64,000 nt of DNA from Zingiber officinale. Its lineage: Eukaryota; Streptophyta; Magnoliopsida; Zingiberales; Zingiberaceae. Both the position numbers and the translations under genes were made by a program. Of this stretch, positions 20,970 to 32,980 are shown piece by piece (within the stretch, counting starts at the first letter, position 1; each line of letters begins with the position of its first letter). Below the pieces are notes generated by a model. That model had not been told where the DNA came from and made no database searches. It saw nothing but the letters and a program-made list of their open reading frames with translations. The stretch lies in NCBI RefSeq assembly GCF_018446385.1, contig NC_055999.1:85044281-85108280 (forward strand), in the 5' to 3' direction.

Positions 20970-22283
20970 CTACCCCCAAATGGTAACAGCCTCTATCTTT
21001 TGTGGGTCCACGGATATACCACTGCTAGAAATAATATGTCCCAGAAAACCCACAGAAGATAACCAGAATGCACATTTGCTGAATTTTGCATAGAGACGTT
21101 CTCGCCGGAGCATCTCCAATACTATACGAAGATGTCGCCCATGCTCTTCTTCGGATCGAGAATATATCAAAATATCATCGATGAACACAATCACGAACTG
21201 ATCCAAGAACTCAAGAAATACCCTATTCATCATATCCATGAAGACTACTGGAGCATTGGTAAGCCCAAATGGCATTACCAAGAATTCATAGTGTCCATAT
21301 CGAGTACGGAAGGCTGTCTTCTGTATATCTGAATCTCTCACACTGAGCTGATGATAGTCAGAGCGCAGATCAATCTTAGAATACACACAAGTATTCTTGA
21401 GCTGATCAAACAGATCCTCTATACGTGGCAGTGGATATTTATTCTTAATAGTCACCGCATTCAGCTGCCGATAGTCGATGCATAATCTCATCGATCCATC
21501 CTTTTTCTTCATAAAGAGTACCGGAGCTCCCCACGGAGACACACTAGGACGGATAAACCCTCTATCCAGCAGCTCCTGTAACTGTACTTTTAGCTCCTCC
21601 AACTCCTTAGGTGCCATGCGATACGGAGCCTTGGACACTGGTGCTGTCGCCGGGATCAACTCAATCGTGAACTCCACTTGCCTTTTCGGGGGCAAGTCGG
21701 GTAATTCTTCTGGAAATACGTCAGGGTACTTCTGAACTATAGGAATGTCAGATAGATGTGTGGTAGTGTCCTGATCAATCTTAATCATGGATAACAAATA
21801 CCCCCGACATCCTTGAGACAATAATCTCTGAGCTTGCATTGCTGAGATGACAGAAATCCCCTCATCCTTGGTACCCATGAATACCCAGGATGGTAGACCC
21901 GGAGGTCTAAATGTAACCACTCTAGCGCTGTAGTCTACGGTAGCATAATATCTGGCTAACCACTCCATATCCAAAATGATGTCAAATTCAAGCATATCCA
22001 GAACCTGCAAGTCCACCATAAGGGTCTGACTTTCGAAATCCAACGAACATTCTTTAATCTCTTGACTGATATCTAGTATCTCTCCCGAGGGTAAAGATAC
22101 CGCCAATGAGTGAGTCCGACGAACAGGTAGTCTACAAATCGTACTCAGAAATGCCCGAGAAATAAAAGAGTGGGAACTACCAATATCAATCAACAATTCA
22201 GCCGGAAATGAATAAACAGAAATCATACCCCGAAAGACTGATCCCTTGGCCCGCTGTGCCTCCACGCGAGTAATAGCATACAC
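20970..22283 (-). pseudogene. G2 protease and reverse transcriptase (437-residue open segment)
   Basis: The segment carries the aspartic protease ([13 protein letters not shown] near residue 30; [18 protein letters not shown]) and most of RT. RT motifs are [66 protein letters not shown] and FIDDILIYS near 21180. The catalytic DTG is changed to DIG (one C-to-T step), and LRSGYHQ has become LRSDYHQ, so the open frame is unlikely to be functional. It ends at a TAG in place of a codon before [10 protein letters not shown]. Confidence 0.93.
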
Positions 22284-23795
22284 TCGTCCTACTTCAGGGC
22301 ATGATGGCGATACTCCAGTAGTGGGCTGAAACGGTGCTGGTGGAGTAGTAGTGCACTGCTGAGGTTAGAGAGTGGTAGCATACTGCTGAGGCTGGTGAGT
22401 GGTAGCATACTGCTGAGGCTGTATCACTGGACAAGAGCTAGGCATCGTCATAAGGTTCTGCGATGCCGGATATGTCTGATGTGAAGAAACCGTAGAGGCA
22501 TATTGTATAGCAACTGGTACCGCTGAGTGCTCATGGCCCTGGATGTGATATACCTGTGCCTGAGAAGGTGGCATACGCTGCTAATACGGAGCACTCTGTG
22601 TCCTCTGTGAGCTCTTCGACTGTTGCGTCTGAGTAGTACGACTCCCCTATGGAGTACTCTTAGTCGCCTCCATCTGTGTCTTCAGTGTGCAGTCACGAGT
22701 CACATGGCCTGGAAGCTTACAATAATAGCATACGTCTTGGCCCAATGGGCAATTAGGTCTAACATGCCCCTCAGTACCACATCTATAGCATCTAATCTCC
22801 CTAGATGAATCTTTCTGAAAAGATTTAGATGAACCAGCTGATGATCGTCCTGTCTTCGCTGATCGATAAGACTCCCCCAAAGCAGTCTGGGATCCCTGCC
22901 ATTTCTTCCGCTTTTTCTGACCCTTGTTCTGTTGTTTCTGATTTGGAGCTGTACCCTGAGCCTTCTGTTTATCCTTTCCCCGCTCCTGAGAAACTTGCTG
23001 CTGTGTCATCTCAATCATCAATGCTCTATCCAATGCCTCTCGGTAAGTGTTGGGAGTAAAACCCGACATCCTGATACGAATATACGCCGCAAGGCCCTGG
23101 ATAAACTGGTCTAACCGATCGCTGTCCTGAGCAACAAGCTGCGGGCAGTACTCAGCTAATCGGTTAAACTCTGCCTCATACTCCATCACCGATCTATCCC
23201 CCTGCTTAAGACTCAAGAATTCCTGTCGACGGGCCATACGGTAAGGAGCTGGAAAATACTGTCTCTCGAAGGCGTCTCGGAATAAAGTCCAGGTAATACT
23301 CTGATCCCCAAAGAGGGACTTCTGCATCTTCCACCAAGTAACAGCCTGATCTCGGAGGTGATATGCAGCTAGTTCGGCTTTTTCTTCCTCGGTACATGAC
23401 AAATACTCGAACGTATCCTCCACATTTCCCAACCAGGAACGAGCAACACTGGGGTCGGGAACTCCATAGAATAAGGTAAAACGATATTTTACCGATCGGG
23501 CCAGTAACGGAATCCGAGCTCTGTCCTTCGTCGAAGACGTAGCAACAGGAGTGGGGGCTACGGGTGGTAATGTAGGAGGAACCCACTGAGGCTGGAAACC
23601 CGGATCTCTCGTGGGAACCTGAGGAGTCTGTGCATGACTGTCAATCTCAACCTCTGTAGGATCCCTAACAGAATCCGCCTCGTACTCCATTGGCTCAGCC
23701 TCTACTGACTCAATAGGTGGTTTTCGGGGTTGCCCCGAACCACGACGCGGACGAGGGGTCGTATCTCCATGCTTCATTCCTGATATGAACAACAT
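22284..23795 (-). pseudogene. G2 gag with two CCHC zinc knuckles (broken)
   Basis: The ATG at 23795 opens 382 residues. A basic and proline-rich N terminus leads to the gag domain (RSWLGNVEDTFEYLSCTEEE, AVTWWKMQKSLFGDQSITW, FERQYFPAPYRMARRQEFLS, MEYEAEFNRLAEYCPQL), a lysine-rich linker, and knuckles CYRCGTEGHVRPNC and CYYCKLPGHVTRDC near residues 336-370. A TAG at 22647 ends the open part; two more stops (about 22575 and 22365) lie in the same frame before the protease. A short imperfect repeat coding QPQQYATT occurs near 22370-22430. The possible upstream start MLFISGMKHGD may really begin at the internal MKHGD. Confidence 0.92.
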
Positions 23796-23890
23796 GGTAA
23801 GACTACAACAATATAATACAACAGTAATTTAACTTACATCCTATAGCTTGGAGATATCCTGCCGCTGCCTGGTCCCAATATCCGAACAGT
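23796..23890 (-). other. G2 leader, unique part
   Basis: Short non-coding segment between the gag start and the tandem duplication described next. Confidence 0.6.
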
Positions 23891-24294
23891 CACATCGGAA
23901 AAATACGAATCCCGAGCGTAAATCCTCGTAAACTTCGTAGTCCTCGTAAAACTCGTAAATCTCGCAATCCTCGGAAATCCAAGACCCGAGAAATAGACGT
24001 CGTAACCTCAAAATCCAAAACACAAAATAACAAAAAACTCCAAAAATCCAAACACGAAAAGAAATAAGCCTCGTAAAACTTGGCTCTGATACCACATCGG
24101 AAAAATACGAATCCCGAGAGTAAATCCTCGTAAACTTCGTAGTCCTCGTAAAACTCGTAAATCTCGCAATCCTCGGAAATCCAAGACCCGAGAAATAGAC
24201 GTCGTAACCTCAAAATCCAAAACACAAAATAACAAAAAACTCCAAAAATCCAAACACGAAAAGAAATAGGCCTCGTAAAACTTGGCTCTGATAC
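23891..24294 (-). repeat. 202-base tandem duplication of the G2 leader including the primer site
   Basis: Two head-to-tail copies (23891-24092 and 24093-24294) are nearly identical; visible differences are GAGCG/GAGAG and AATAAG/AATAGG. Each ends with the tRNA-Met primer site. Within each unit is a shorter repetition of CCTCGTAAA-like words. Confidence 0.93.
24082..24094 (-). promoter_or_regulatory. Second, internal tRNA-Met primer binding site of G2
   Basis: The minus strand reads TGGTATCAGAGCC, identical to the site at 24284, but 202 bases downstream in element orientation. It arose by the leader duplication. It is not adjacent to an LTR, so priming here would misplace strong-stop DNA. Confidence 0.85.
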
Positions 24295-24296
24295 CA
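24284..24296 (-). promoter_or_regulatory. G2 primer binding site (initiator tRNA-Met)
   Basis: TGGTATCAGAGCC on the minus strand, six bases inside the end of the 5' LTR at 24303. Confidence 0.92.
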
Positions 24297-24302
24297 CTAA
24301 AT

Positions 24303-27300
24303 TGTCATGCCCCGGAGAAGTACCTCCCGAAAAATTTCGGCAGCACCTCCCCTGTACCGGTGACAATCTGAAACTCTCATACATGCAAAATACGTCAGCC
24401 ACATGTGGCTGGCATATATATGTATAGAAATAATCATAACCACGCAGTTGAATATGTAGCCCACATGGCTATATCAAAAGCACAGCGGAAAACAAATATG
24501 AAACCCACAAAATCGAAAGTCCACAAAACACACCACAGGTATAAGTCCATAATACACGTATCAAGACATAGTATGATATAACAACACCAAATCCATGAAA
24601 CATAAAATGCTAATAGTAAAAGACTAAAAACCGATAAGGATCCTCGGATGTAACGCGGGAAGTGGGACCGGCTGGCAGCATACTCCAAGTAACTCCATGT
24701 AATCTACCTACTACCTGAAAACATAACAGTATAGACGGGGTGGTGAGTACAAAGAACTCAGCGGGTAAGAACAGAATAAAGCATGGTAGATACACAACAT
24801 AGGAACTAAGGAATACAGTCTCCATAATAAGAATAGAATCATGCCATCGAAATATAACACATCTAGCCACAAACTGATAAAACGACTATACATATACATA
24901 CCTGACACAGTAGATGCACATGCTCGACTAGAATCAATACCATGATACCAAAATCAGGGAACTCACCGGACTAGCAACAGATCAACTCGAGATACCTGTG
25001 CAAATATAGATACGACTGCATATACATGTAAAATAGATGACATGTATGCAGTATGACACCCAAATTCAACAAACATAGCGCAAACAAATGCAACAGCACA
25101 CAATCACATGCAACTAATATATACTAGGCATGTATGCGAAAATATCTCCCTAGATGCACCGCACATCATATGCAAAAGTAGATGCATGCTCCATGGTCAC
25201 CCCCGCCACCTCTCTAGACACCACGATCCCTGTATGGCCGAGAGGCTTGGGTCTGTGACAAACTGTACTAGCCTCCAGTACATGCACCGCTATAGGCGGC
25301 CGAAGCGGACGGTCAGCTAAGTAGTCATATAACTACACAGCTAAGGGTCCCTGACCACTCACAACTCAAGCCCTCTGACTACTGTACCCTCAAGACCCAC
25401 TACTCCAGAGTGGTCGAGGCTGACAGAGTATAATAACCGAACAGCTGAGCTAGCGCAACAGGACTAACTCCACTCCTAGCTACCACTCTCCAAAAGTGGT
25501 CGAATGGGCAGCTATAGACAACTGACGACCCCCTCACCACAAGGGAGGCATTAGTCGTCAGTATGCAATGAATGATGACATGATGTGAATAGTCACAATA
25601 TAAATACCATCATCCATAGTGTACCCCAACACCCCCAATAACCACCACAAACGTATATACATACTCCAACACACAACATGGTCAACCAACTATACAACCC
25701 CAATACCACATACCCGTCCCATCTACACTCAACATCAATATGCATGATAAACATGCTAATCGTACCAACCAGATAACTCTATGACACAAACTCTATATAT
25801 GCACATGAACAGAGTTCCGATATCAAGGGTGAGACTGTATTGAGGTAAACAAGATCATATCAAAGCTCAAATAGAAAGAGACAAGCAGGAATAAAACAAA
25901 TATACGGATTCAAAGTAATGCAACCTAAGCATCCGAAAATAACCATGCTTTATAGTTCAAAGAACTTAATAGGAGATAAGGAAGAAATACCCGCCTCCAG
26001 ATATCTCGTATCAACAGAACCACCCCACGTCACGCTGCACATCGCCAATCAAGGCCCTGTATCATGCATACAATTTAATGTAATTATATGTATACACTAC
26101 AAATAGGTGAATTAGCTATAAACAAATAACCAACTTTGAAACCATAGCTATTGTAATTCCCCCCCCCCCCCCCCTCCACTGATTAAGCTAGATTAACTTT
26201 CACCCTAGCTTAATTTCTCCAAGAATTAAATTCTCATTAGACTCTTCCATAAACACCTAACATGAGGCAAACCCAAACATCACTGAATCTATTCCAGATT
26301 AGGTTTATCTACTTTGACAACCTCCAATCCTCCAGCATAGCCATCTCAAATCACTATTAACTAATCTCGATCAATAAAACCTACAGGTCTCCTAGCAGAA
26401 AATAGCACAACATAACCTGTTGTCACCTAAACAGAACCACCTTTGTTAATTCTGTCATTGATCTGAATTCAAGTAATCCACAGGACTCATTGAATAACAA
26501 CTACTACAGCCAATGATCGACCAAAAGAAAAAAAAAACAAATAGAACTACACAATGCAACAATTCTAATCGGATCAAAAGAGAAAATAGCAAGAACTGGA
26601 AGATATGTTCATCACTGCAAACTAGTAAGAACAGTTGCTCTCGTTACCTTCTCCCCCTTCAATCGTCAGAGATGATCACAGATCCGGTGGAGGAATCGAC
26701 CTAATCAAGCTGTGGTGGCTAGAATCGCCACACAACCTCTGTTCCTAGAAAAATACACCCGAATCAACCAAGAAGAGGATCAAAAGCTTGAATCCACAAT
26801 CGAAATCAACCGCTTACCTCCACAAATCACGGCTAGGGCATGATCGGTTCCTTGTCGATGAACTGAGAAGGAGATTGGGAAGAGCGATGGTCGTTACCTC
26901 CCCCAATCGGTCGACGCTGGCCAGATCCAAATCCCGATGCCCTCGATCCCCTTCCGACAGCAGGCGAGATCCCCAGATTGAGATCCGTCGTCGTTGTTCA
27001 CCGAGACCAAAGAAGAGGGAACGATCGGGAAGAAGAACAGTATCCCTCTCCCACCGCTCCGAGATCACTCCTCGCTGGTGCCTCCGAGAGAAGGGGAAGA
27101 AGAAAATCGCCGATGGTCGCAGCAGGCGTCGGCGTCGGGGAGGTCGCGCAAAAGAGAAAGAGGAAGAGAACGAGTCTGGTCGGGTTTTTAGGGTTCGGGT
27201 GAGGAATGAAGCCTATTAATAAGGAGCTTAGGGTTAGTGTTAAGGGAAATAAACCCTAATTACCTCCTCAATTAGGCTCTCACACTCGTATCCCTGACAG

Positions 27301-27429
27301 ACCTCCACTCCTAACCCCGCAAAACTTATCATATGACCTCCGAATAATTCTAGAAAAATTTCTAAAATTTCCTAAAGTTTTCATAAGGTTATTCCACTTT
27401 AACCCTAAAATAAATTTGCATATCTTACA
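24303..27429 (-). mobile_element. G2 5' LTR
   Basis: A 3127-base LTR partnered with 10805-13924. It has expanded a CCACCCCCC tract into a 16-base C-run at 26159-26174. The many small open frames within it are not conserved in frame between the two LTRs and should not be called genes. Confidence 0.93.
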
Positions 27430-28389
27430 GGAGCGCTACTGGACTATTACCTTTTCTTAACTAATGTTGCTCACGTATAAATATTAGAACTTAAACTTTC
27501 AAAAACTTAAGGAATACAATTAGTAGAAACTCCAAACATATATGACTCATCTATATATACTACTCAAACATATGTTCACAACCAAAACTATACATCAATC
27601 TAAACATGATAAAACTATATATATACAAATATGAAACATGCATGCAATAATAATACAACTCAAATAAATAGAACTAATGTGCACAGCAATTAAAAGGAAG
27701 AGTTCTAAACATGAAATATTTAAGAAGCAAATCCAGCAACATAAATGAAAAATAGATCCAACATCCTGAATACAAAGTCTTAATAAATTTCTAAGCTAAG
27801 TCCCAAGGCTTCTATAGTCCAAAACATCACATATCCATCCGCACCTCCTTGTCGCCTTCCTTTGCTATAACTTTTCATTTCCTTTATCTGCAGTAAGAGG
27901 AAAATGCAACTATAAGTAAAATTGCTTAGTAAGCGCTATCTAACTCACAAAACTCGAATATGCATGTGAACATACTGAAATACTAAACATGTAAAGTTGC
28001 TCATCTATTAGCAAATAACAGCAAGAAAATTCTAAATAACATGCTAGCATAAAGCAAACTAAACTTGCTGAATTTTAAACTTATTTGAAGCTTATTTCAC
28101 TTGTTTAAAATCTTATACTTTTATACTTCAAAATAATAATCTTTTGAGCCCGGGCTTTGTACCAATGCGCGCTCCCTAATAGAAACTGAGGTAGCGAGCC
28201 ACCAGTCCTATGAGGGTAAATACCTTGGTCTTACCAGGGTAGAGACCTCGGATACGGTCGCCTGGATTTGTTTAACGACAACCTCGGAAGTCGGGTACTA
28301 GCCTTCTCAAATAAAATACTTATACTTGTTAATACTTCTAATAAAAGAATGCTTCTTTAAAAACTGAAATGTTTAAACAAATTCTAATG

Positions 28390-28640
28390 CTTAAACAAAA
28401 ATCTGCATACAAAGCTTTAACAAAAATCTGTATACAAAGCTTAACAAAAGAAAACCGCATACTATGCTAATCAAAATTCTGCATACTTTGCTAACAAAAT
28501 TCTGCATACTATGCTAATCAAAATTCTGCATACTAAGCTAACAAAATTCTGCATACTATGCTAATCAAAATTCTGCATACTAATCTAACAAAATTTAGCA
28601 TACTATGCTAATCAAAATTCTGTACTATAAGCTTAACAAA
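28390..28640 (-). repeat. CTGCATACTAAGCTAACAAAATT tandem repeat in the G1 LTR
   Basis: About ten imperfect units of 22-25 bases built on ATTCTGCATACT(A/T)(A/T)GCTAA. Related arrays lie at the equivalent place in the G4 and G5 LTRs. Confidence 0.85.
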
Positions 28641-29608
28641 AAAATCTTCACTATAAGCTCTAATGCTGGTATAGGATTAATGGGCTATTCTTGTTCATTG
28701 TATAGCACAACCGAAACCAACAGTAAGGGTTGTTCATGCCCACTTCATAGCATAAACAAACTATATAGCAACTCCAAATCAAACGGTAAGGAAGGAACTA
28801 AACTGCATGATCATAATAACCGAACTTCACAGCAGCTCCAATCAAATAGTAAGGAAGCAAGCATTAAGGTAACAGAATCCAAACCATTAATCCAAACCTT
28901 TAAGGTAACAGCATGAAGGAAACTACATGCCAAAACTCATATCTTTACAGAACCACAAAAATTCTTCAGTATGCTACAACAGAAACGCAAGGAGAAAACA
29001 AACCCCGGATCTACTCTAAAATCCCTAGCAAACACAACTCTTTACAACAAAATCTGAAAGCCAACAAAATCTGAAAGCCAAAGAAGGTCATTCATACTAA
29101 GCAAATCGACAACAAGACTTAAACTGAATACTAAATCCATAAGCACAAACAAACTAGAGTTCGGATTATAGCATTTGCAAAAAAAACAATCACACATGCA
29201 TGCTAGGGTTCCACGGCTACACAACCTTGGCAGCAGCAAGAAAAGAAACCTCGGAACTACTCTTACCGCAGGTGATAGCACTTGCCTCTGCATCCTTGGA
29301 CTCACAACCTAAAGAAGCTTCTAGGGTTTCGAAGATTTGCAAGTTCCGACCCCTTCTTTGTGCCCACAGATTCTCCTCGCCGAGAGGATCGTGATGGTGA
29401 AGAAACCTCTCGGAAATCACCCTAGACAGCTCGTCGGAGAGAAGCCCTAGATTCTCTTCTCTGTTTTCACCCAAACGGTCATCGCACGCCAGAGAAAGGG
29501 GAAAGAGTTTAGGGCACGGGAAAAATTCCTAGGTTCCTCTCTTATTTCCCTTTAATACCTAAATATTTCCGTTATCAACTACTACTAAAATTATTTTCGC
29601 TATCTCTT

Positions 29609-29713
29609 TTATCAGCACGGCCCTGCTGGGTTCTTGGTCATCACGCTTCGCTTAAGTCTCGGATCGGGTCGGAGGTCGCGGGTTTGAACCTCGGCCGAAC
29701 CTCTTTATTTTTT
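29609..29713 (+). other. Antisense tRNA-like module in the G1 5' LTR (degenerate)
   Basis: Box B GGTTTGAACCT is at 29681-29691 and a six-T run at 29708-29713. The box A area is degraded. Its position and orientation equal those in the other LTRs. Confidence 0.5.
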
Positions 29714-29869
29714 GAAATTTCTTTCTTTTGGTAAAAATACCAAACGAACTCCAAAAATTGTATAAAAATACTCTAAAAATTTATTAAAATCTCTAGAATA
29801 TTTTTAAAACATTTCTAATTATTTTTAAGCTATATTATAACTCGTAATGAGGAAATTTGGGTTGTTACA

Positions 29870-32080
29870 AATCAAACGAATTGAACTAAATCATATTAAA
29901 TTAAATCTAATTAAAATCAAAAGTAAAAAATTAAAGTCTAATTAAAATTAATTTAAAGTAAATTAAAATGACTTTAAAAATACTTTTTTTTAAAAAATTA
30001 ATTTTAAAATTATCTCAAAAATTAATTAAAAAACTTTAAAAATTATTTGAAAACTCTTAAAAATTATTTTAAAAATTCTGATAAATTTTTTAATTATTTT
30101 AAAAATTATTTTTAAAAATTATTTTTCTTTTAAAAACTTAAAAAAAAATTCTCTTAAATTTTTTTAAAAAAAACATTAAAGATCATTTTAAAATTAAGAA
30201 ACTTAAGTTAAATAAAAAATAAATTTAAATTTAAATTTAAAACTTAAATTATAAATATATATACCTAATTTAAAACTTAAAATTTAAACTTAATTTATGA
30301 TTTAAAATTAAAATTAAACTTAAATCCTTTTATTATTTTTAAAATTACTTTAAATCATCTTAAATTTCTTTAAAATTATTTTCCTTTTTTAAAATAATAA
30401 TAATAATAATTTAAAAGTTAGATATTTTATAAAATGATTAAATCACTCAAAATTTAAAATTTAAGCTTGATTAAGTAATTAATAAGTAATTAACTAAAAC
30501 TTAATTGTTTAAGTCTAATCTTTTTTGAGATCTAAGGTTGACTTGATTAGGAGCCAGATTTAGCCTAATTAAAAACATTAAATTCACTCTAAATCTTTTA
30601 TAATTAACCTTGACTTTACATTAAAATATTAATAAAATTTTTAACTATTTTAATTAAAACATAATTAAAGATTGACTTAAATTGAACCTTACTTAACTTT
30701 GTTTAATAACTTTAATAAATTTAAATTCAAATTACTACTAACCTTAAACTAAGTTAATTTTACTTAAAATGAAGTAAATAAAAAGTTAAATTATAATGAA
30801 CACTTTCATTAATCAACTCAATCAATTAATATGAAATTTAAATTATTTTAACTAAATAAGTATTAAATTATTGAATCAAGTAAAAGTTAACCAATAAATT
30901 ATTGATTAACTATTATTGAATTAATAACAACTTATCTTATTTAACCTTAAACTAAAGTTTAACTTATTACACCTGAATCTAAAGTCAATTATTTTTAGAA
31001 TAATTGATTAATTACACTTAAATGAACAATTATACCAAGGATATAGAAATAATTATATAAATAATATAAGTATTACTAAATCCCCTAAAACACTTAGGCA
31101 CAAAAATGTGTTAAAGTTAACATACCCAAACCTTATTGTTAAATTAAAGGGGAGTAATAAATTCAGGGGGAGTAATAAACTCAGGGAAAGGTAAATTAAG
31201 GGAAAGTAATAAATTAAGGAAATATCAAATTCAGGGGGAGGTTAATTATTTTTACACTTATTTTGAAATTAATTTTTAAAAAATACCTATTTTTAAATCA
31301 AGTCAAAACTAAGTGTTTTTTCTTTGGATTTTTTAAAATTAAGTTTTGAAAGTTAAAGTCAATTTTTAAAATTAGCTTTTCTTTTCAAATTTTAGACTTT
31401 TCAAATTTAATTTTGAAAATGACAACTTCTAAACTTTGTTTTTGATTTAAACCCTCCAAACTTAGGTAAAAAAGTTGGTTTTGAAAATTGGATTCTTTAT
31501 TTTAAAAATTATGGTATTTGAATTCTACTTGGGTTTCAAAATGTGTTTTTGGAAATTTATACAAAAGTCAGATCTAAAAATAAGTTTTACTTCGTTAAGT
31601 TTTACAAACTCAAACTTGATTTTATTTAGTTTTAAAACCTTGATTTGTAAATTGAACTTAACCCTAATATTTTTTACTATCTATGCAAATCATGACTCTT
31701 TTCGAAAGATTAAGTTAAGACTACAACTATCTTTCTAAAAGCTAAACATAGTTACTTTTTGAAAAAGATATAAGTTTAAAGCTTAAATTATTTGTCTATG
31801 TTTTTAGCTTAAACTCCCCTAAGAAAATCTGACTTACATTTCTAAATTTTTTACCTTGCATTTTTTTTACAAGTTACCTTACTGGTCTATTTTTTTTTTT
31901 TTGATAAATGTCAAAGGAGGAGGGTTAGGCTGTTTAAGTTAGTTAAGGTGGGTTAAGTTAGTTAAACAAACACCAAAAACAACAAAATTTAAAAGCTAAC
32001 TTAACAACCTTATACTTGTTTTTACTTGCATATTTTTCACTAACTTAACCAGGTTATTATTTCATCAAAAAGGGGTAGAT
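29870..32080 (+). mobile_element. CopB: 3' internal region of a SIRE-like copia element
   Basis: Very AT-rich non-coding sequence ending with a polypurine tract and copia LTR start. Polypurine-like boxes recur at 31145-31240 (AGGGGAG, CAGGGGGAG three times), and the ATGTCAAAGGAGGAGGG block at 31909-31926 resembles 994-1008 of CopA. G1 appears to be inserted into this region at 29870. Confidence 0.5.
32066..32080 (+). promoter_or_regulatory. CopB polypurine tract
   Basis: CAAAAAGGGGTAGAT directly before TGTTGGTGCGG, matching the layout of CopA at 1211-1225. Confidence 0.6.
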
Positions 32081-32400
32081 TGTTGGTGCGGTTAGCACTA
32101 GCAGTCTAACTCAAGTTTTGATGAATGACAAAATAGGTTAAGTTAGTTTCATCGTTATCTAACACTCTGATAGAGTGTGTAGGAGAAGCCTAAACAGGTC
32201 GACGGGCGGACTTGATGTTTGGCACGAAGCCCAGCTAGATCAACGAGCCGACCGGATAGCTGGCACGAAGTCCAAATGGGTCGACGAGCTAACCGGACGT
32301 TTGACACGAAGTCCAGCTAGGTCGATGAGCTAACCAGATAGCTGGCATGAACCCAAGACAGGTCGAAGGGCTGACCGGACGTTTGACAAGTAAGTGAAGG
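32081..32400 (+). mobile_element. CopB 3' LTR, truncated
   Basis: It begins TGTTGGTGCGGTTAGCAC and keeps 320 bases before G3 cuts in. Five imperfect units of about 40 bases containing GGCACGAAG(T/C)CCAGCTAG and GACCGGA lie at 32200-32395. The same word style appears on the minus strand at 63830-64000 (CopC). Confidence 0.6.
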
Positions 32401-32562
32401 TATTTAACAACCCAAATTTCCTCATTTTGAGTCCAAAAAATAATTTAAAAATATTTTAAAATGCTATAGAAATATTCTAGAGATTTTTAGAAATTTTTAG
32501 AGTATGTTTATGTAATTTTTGGATGTCGTTTGGTATTTTTACTAAACGAAAGGAGTTTCAAC

Positions 32563-32651
32563 AAAAAAATGTCCAAGCTGAGATTCGAACCTGAGACCTC
32601 CGGCCGAACCCAACTTTAATCAAAACGCAGCTAACCAACAGTTCTACAAGC
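32563..32651 (-). other. Antisense tRNA-like module in the G3 LTR
   Basis: Read on the minus strand: box A-like TAGAACTGTTGG with TTAGCTGC, box B GGTTCGAATCT (32581-32591), then a seven-T run (A-run at 32563-32569). It is again opposite to the element, which here is on the plus strand. Confidence 0.6.
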
Positions 32652-32980
32652 GTTTTTTGAACGAATATGGAGCGAAATATATATATGTTATAATTGGAAC
32701 CGAAGAAACCGAATAGTTTAAAAAGGGCTTAATTTCTTTTTCGAACCCTAATTCCTTTTCTTCCTCCTCACGCGTGCGTCGGCGCTTCTGGTCTCGGGTG
32801 GAAACGCAGCAAGAACCTAGGCGACTCCGGCGGCCGGGGAGCACCCTTCTCCGCGGGTTCTTCACAGATCTGAGCTCCTCTTGGCAAGGTGAATGCGCGG
32901 GCACAAGAAGAGGCCGAGAGTTGCAAGTCTCCGAACTCTAGAACCTTCCTTTCTTCTCGGTTTGAATCCAAGAACACGCT

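Larger units (their letters stand above)
10805..27429 (-). mobile_element. G2: complete Ty3/gypsy chromovirus inserted into the G1 5' LTR
   Basis: A 16.6-kb element with two LTRs, primer binding site, polypurine tract, gag-pol and a perfect 5-base target duplication. LTR ends are TGTCATGCCCC and ATATCTTACA on the plus strand. About 4.8 kb of the length is a CACTA-like insertion near the 3' end of pol. Order on the minus strand: 5' LTR (24303-27429), tRNA-Met site, gag, protease, RT, RNase H, integrase, insertion, chromodomain-like tail, polypurine tract, 3' LTR. It is younger than G1 because it splits the G1 LTR. Confidence 0.93.
27430..29869 (-). mobile_element. G1 5' LTR, main part
   Basis: It starts with the target duplication GGAGC (27430-27434), continues the sequence broken at 10804, and ends GGGTTGTTACA at 29861-29869. 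Contents in order: oligo repeats of CTGCATACTATGCTAATC (28390-28640), a leader-like GC block (29210-29500), the tRNA-like module, and TAAAAATACTCTAAAAAT-type repeats at the end. It matches 4518-5825 where both exist. Confidence 0.9.

Noticed and set aside
21132-21735. Plus-strand frames over the G2 RT region
   Set aside because: They are shadows of the minus-strand protease/RT reading.
23841-24402. Minus-strand frames with FYEDYEVYEDL-like repeated peptides
   Set aside because: They are a translation artefact of the 202-base tandem duplication in the G2 leader.
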